Position numbers and translations under genes: made by a program
Notes under the pieces: generated by a model
Database searches by the model: none
What the model saw: only the letters and a program-made list of their open reading frames with translations
What the model was told of the DNA's origin: nothing
Source: an uncultured Acholeplasma sp.
Lineage (GTDB): Bacteria; Bacillota_I; Bacilli_A; Acholeplasmatales; Acholeplasmataceae
Length of the DNA: 22,349 nt
Assembly (NCBI GenBank): GCA_937934685.1
Contig: CALGYU010000065.1
Span: 1 to 22,349 of the forward strand
Direction: 5' to 3'
Part shown: positions 22,347 through 22,349 of the stretch, piece after piece
Numbering within the stretch: the stretch's first letter is position 1
Layout of the letters: every line of letters starts with the position of its first letter

Positions 22347-22349
22347 ATA

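Noticed and set aside
1..22349. tRNA or rRNA genes, CRISPR arrays, insertion sequences, prophage or defence genes
   Set aside because: Reading through found no repeat-spacer pattern, terminal inverted repeats with transposase, or tRNA-like cloverleaf. Nearly all sequence is accounted for by housekeeping genes and short intergenic regions.

Overview
The window looks like chromosomal core DNA from a low-GC, cell-wall-less Mollicute of the Acholeplasma type, or a close relative such as an Izemoplasma-like lineage. TGA is used as a stop (upp, atpD, atpC, aroB) and Trp is read from TGG, so the code is standard, unlike Mycoplasma. Codons are strongly AT-biased, gene order recalls Bacillus, and genes are tightly packed with many ATGA/TAATG overlaps. 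Species cannot be assigned from the sequence alone. No tRNA, rRNA, CRISPR array, insertion sequence or prophage gene was seen, and no gene-free gap exceeds 300 bases.

Layout. (1) 1-346: a small Xre/HigA-like DNA-binding protein behind its own promoter, with a perfect palindrome near the predicted transcription start. (2) 424-8501: one long rightward operon, rpiB-upp-atpZ-atpI-atpBEFHAGDC-DUF1146, ending at a strong hairpin at 8507-8533. This is a compressed form of the Bacillus ywlF...upp-atp order. The c subunit carries a sodium-type ligand set, and the a subunit has an unusual relocation of a key acidic residue. (3) 8553-10128: a divergent pair, an IMPACT/YigZ-family protein on the minus strand and a DegV (fatty-acid-binding) protein on the plus strand. 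(4) 10199-12274: cca (tRNA CCA-adding enzyme) and yhaM (3'-5' exoribonuclease), ending at a convergent terminator pair. (5) 12366-15416, minus strand: a 1016-residue lipoprotein with SurA/PrsA-like foldase features. (6) 15616-17960: walJ-rlmH-HAD phosphatase-mscL. (7) 18004-22291: an aromatic amino acid operon, aroF-tyrA-aroB-aroA, ending at a terminator. (8) 22318-22349: a near-perfect promoter with an inverted repeat in its spacer, driving a gene beyond the window.

The most interesting region is 18004-18185, ahead of aroF. It encodes a 14-residue leader peptide, MKFIQTYYYYYILK, with its own ribosome binding site and five consecutive Tyr codons. Three mutually exclusive RNA pairings and an intrinsic terminator follow. 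I read this as ribosome-mediated transcription attenuation responding to tyrosine, in an operon whose second gene is prephenate dehydrogenase without an ACT feedback domain.

A second pattern is a shared start architecture for three unlinked genes (yigZ, cca, walJ): an extended -10 (TGN TANANT), exactly 6 nt, then GGTGAT, then 3-5 nt, then ATG. The predicted transcripts would begin essentially at the Shine-Dalgarno sequence.
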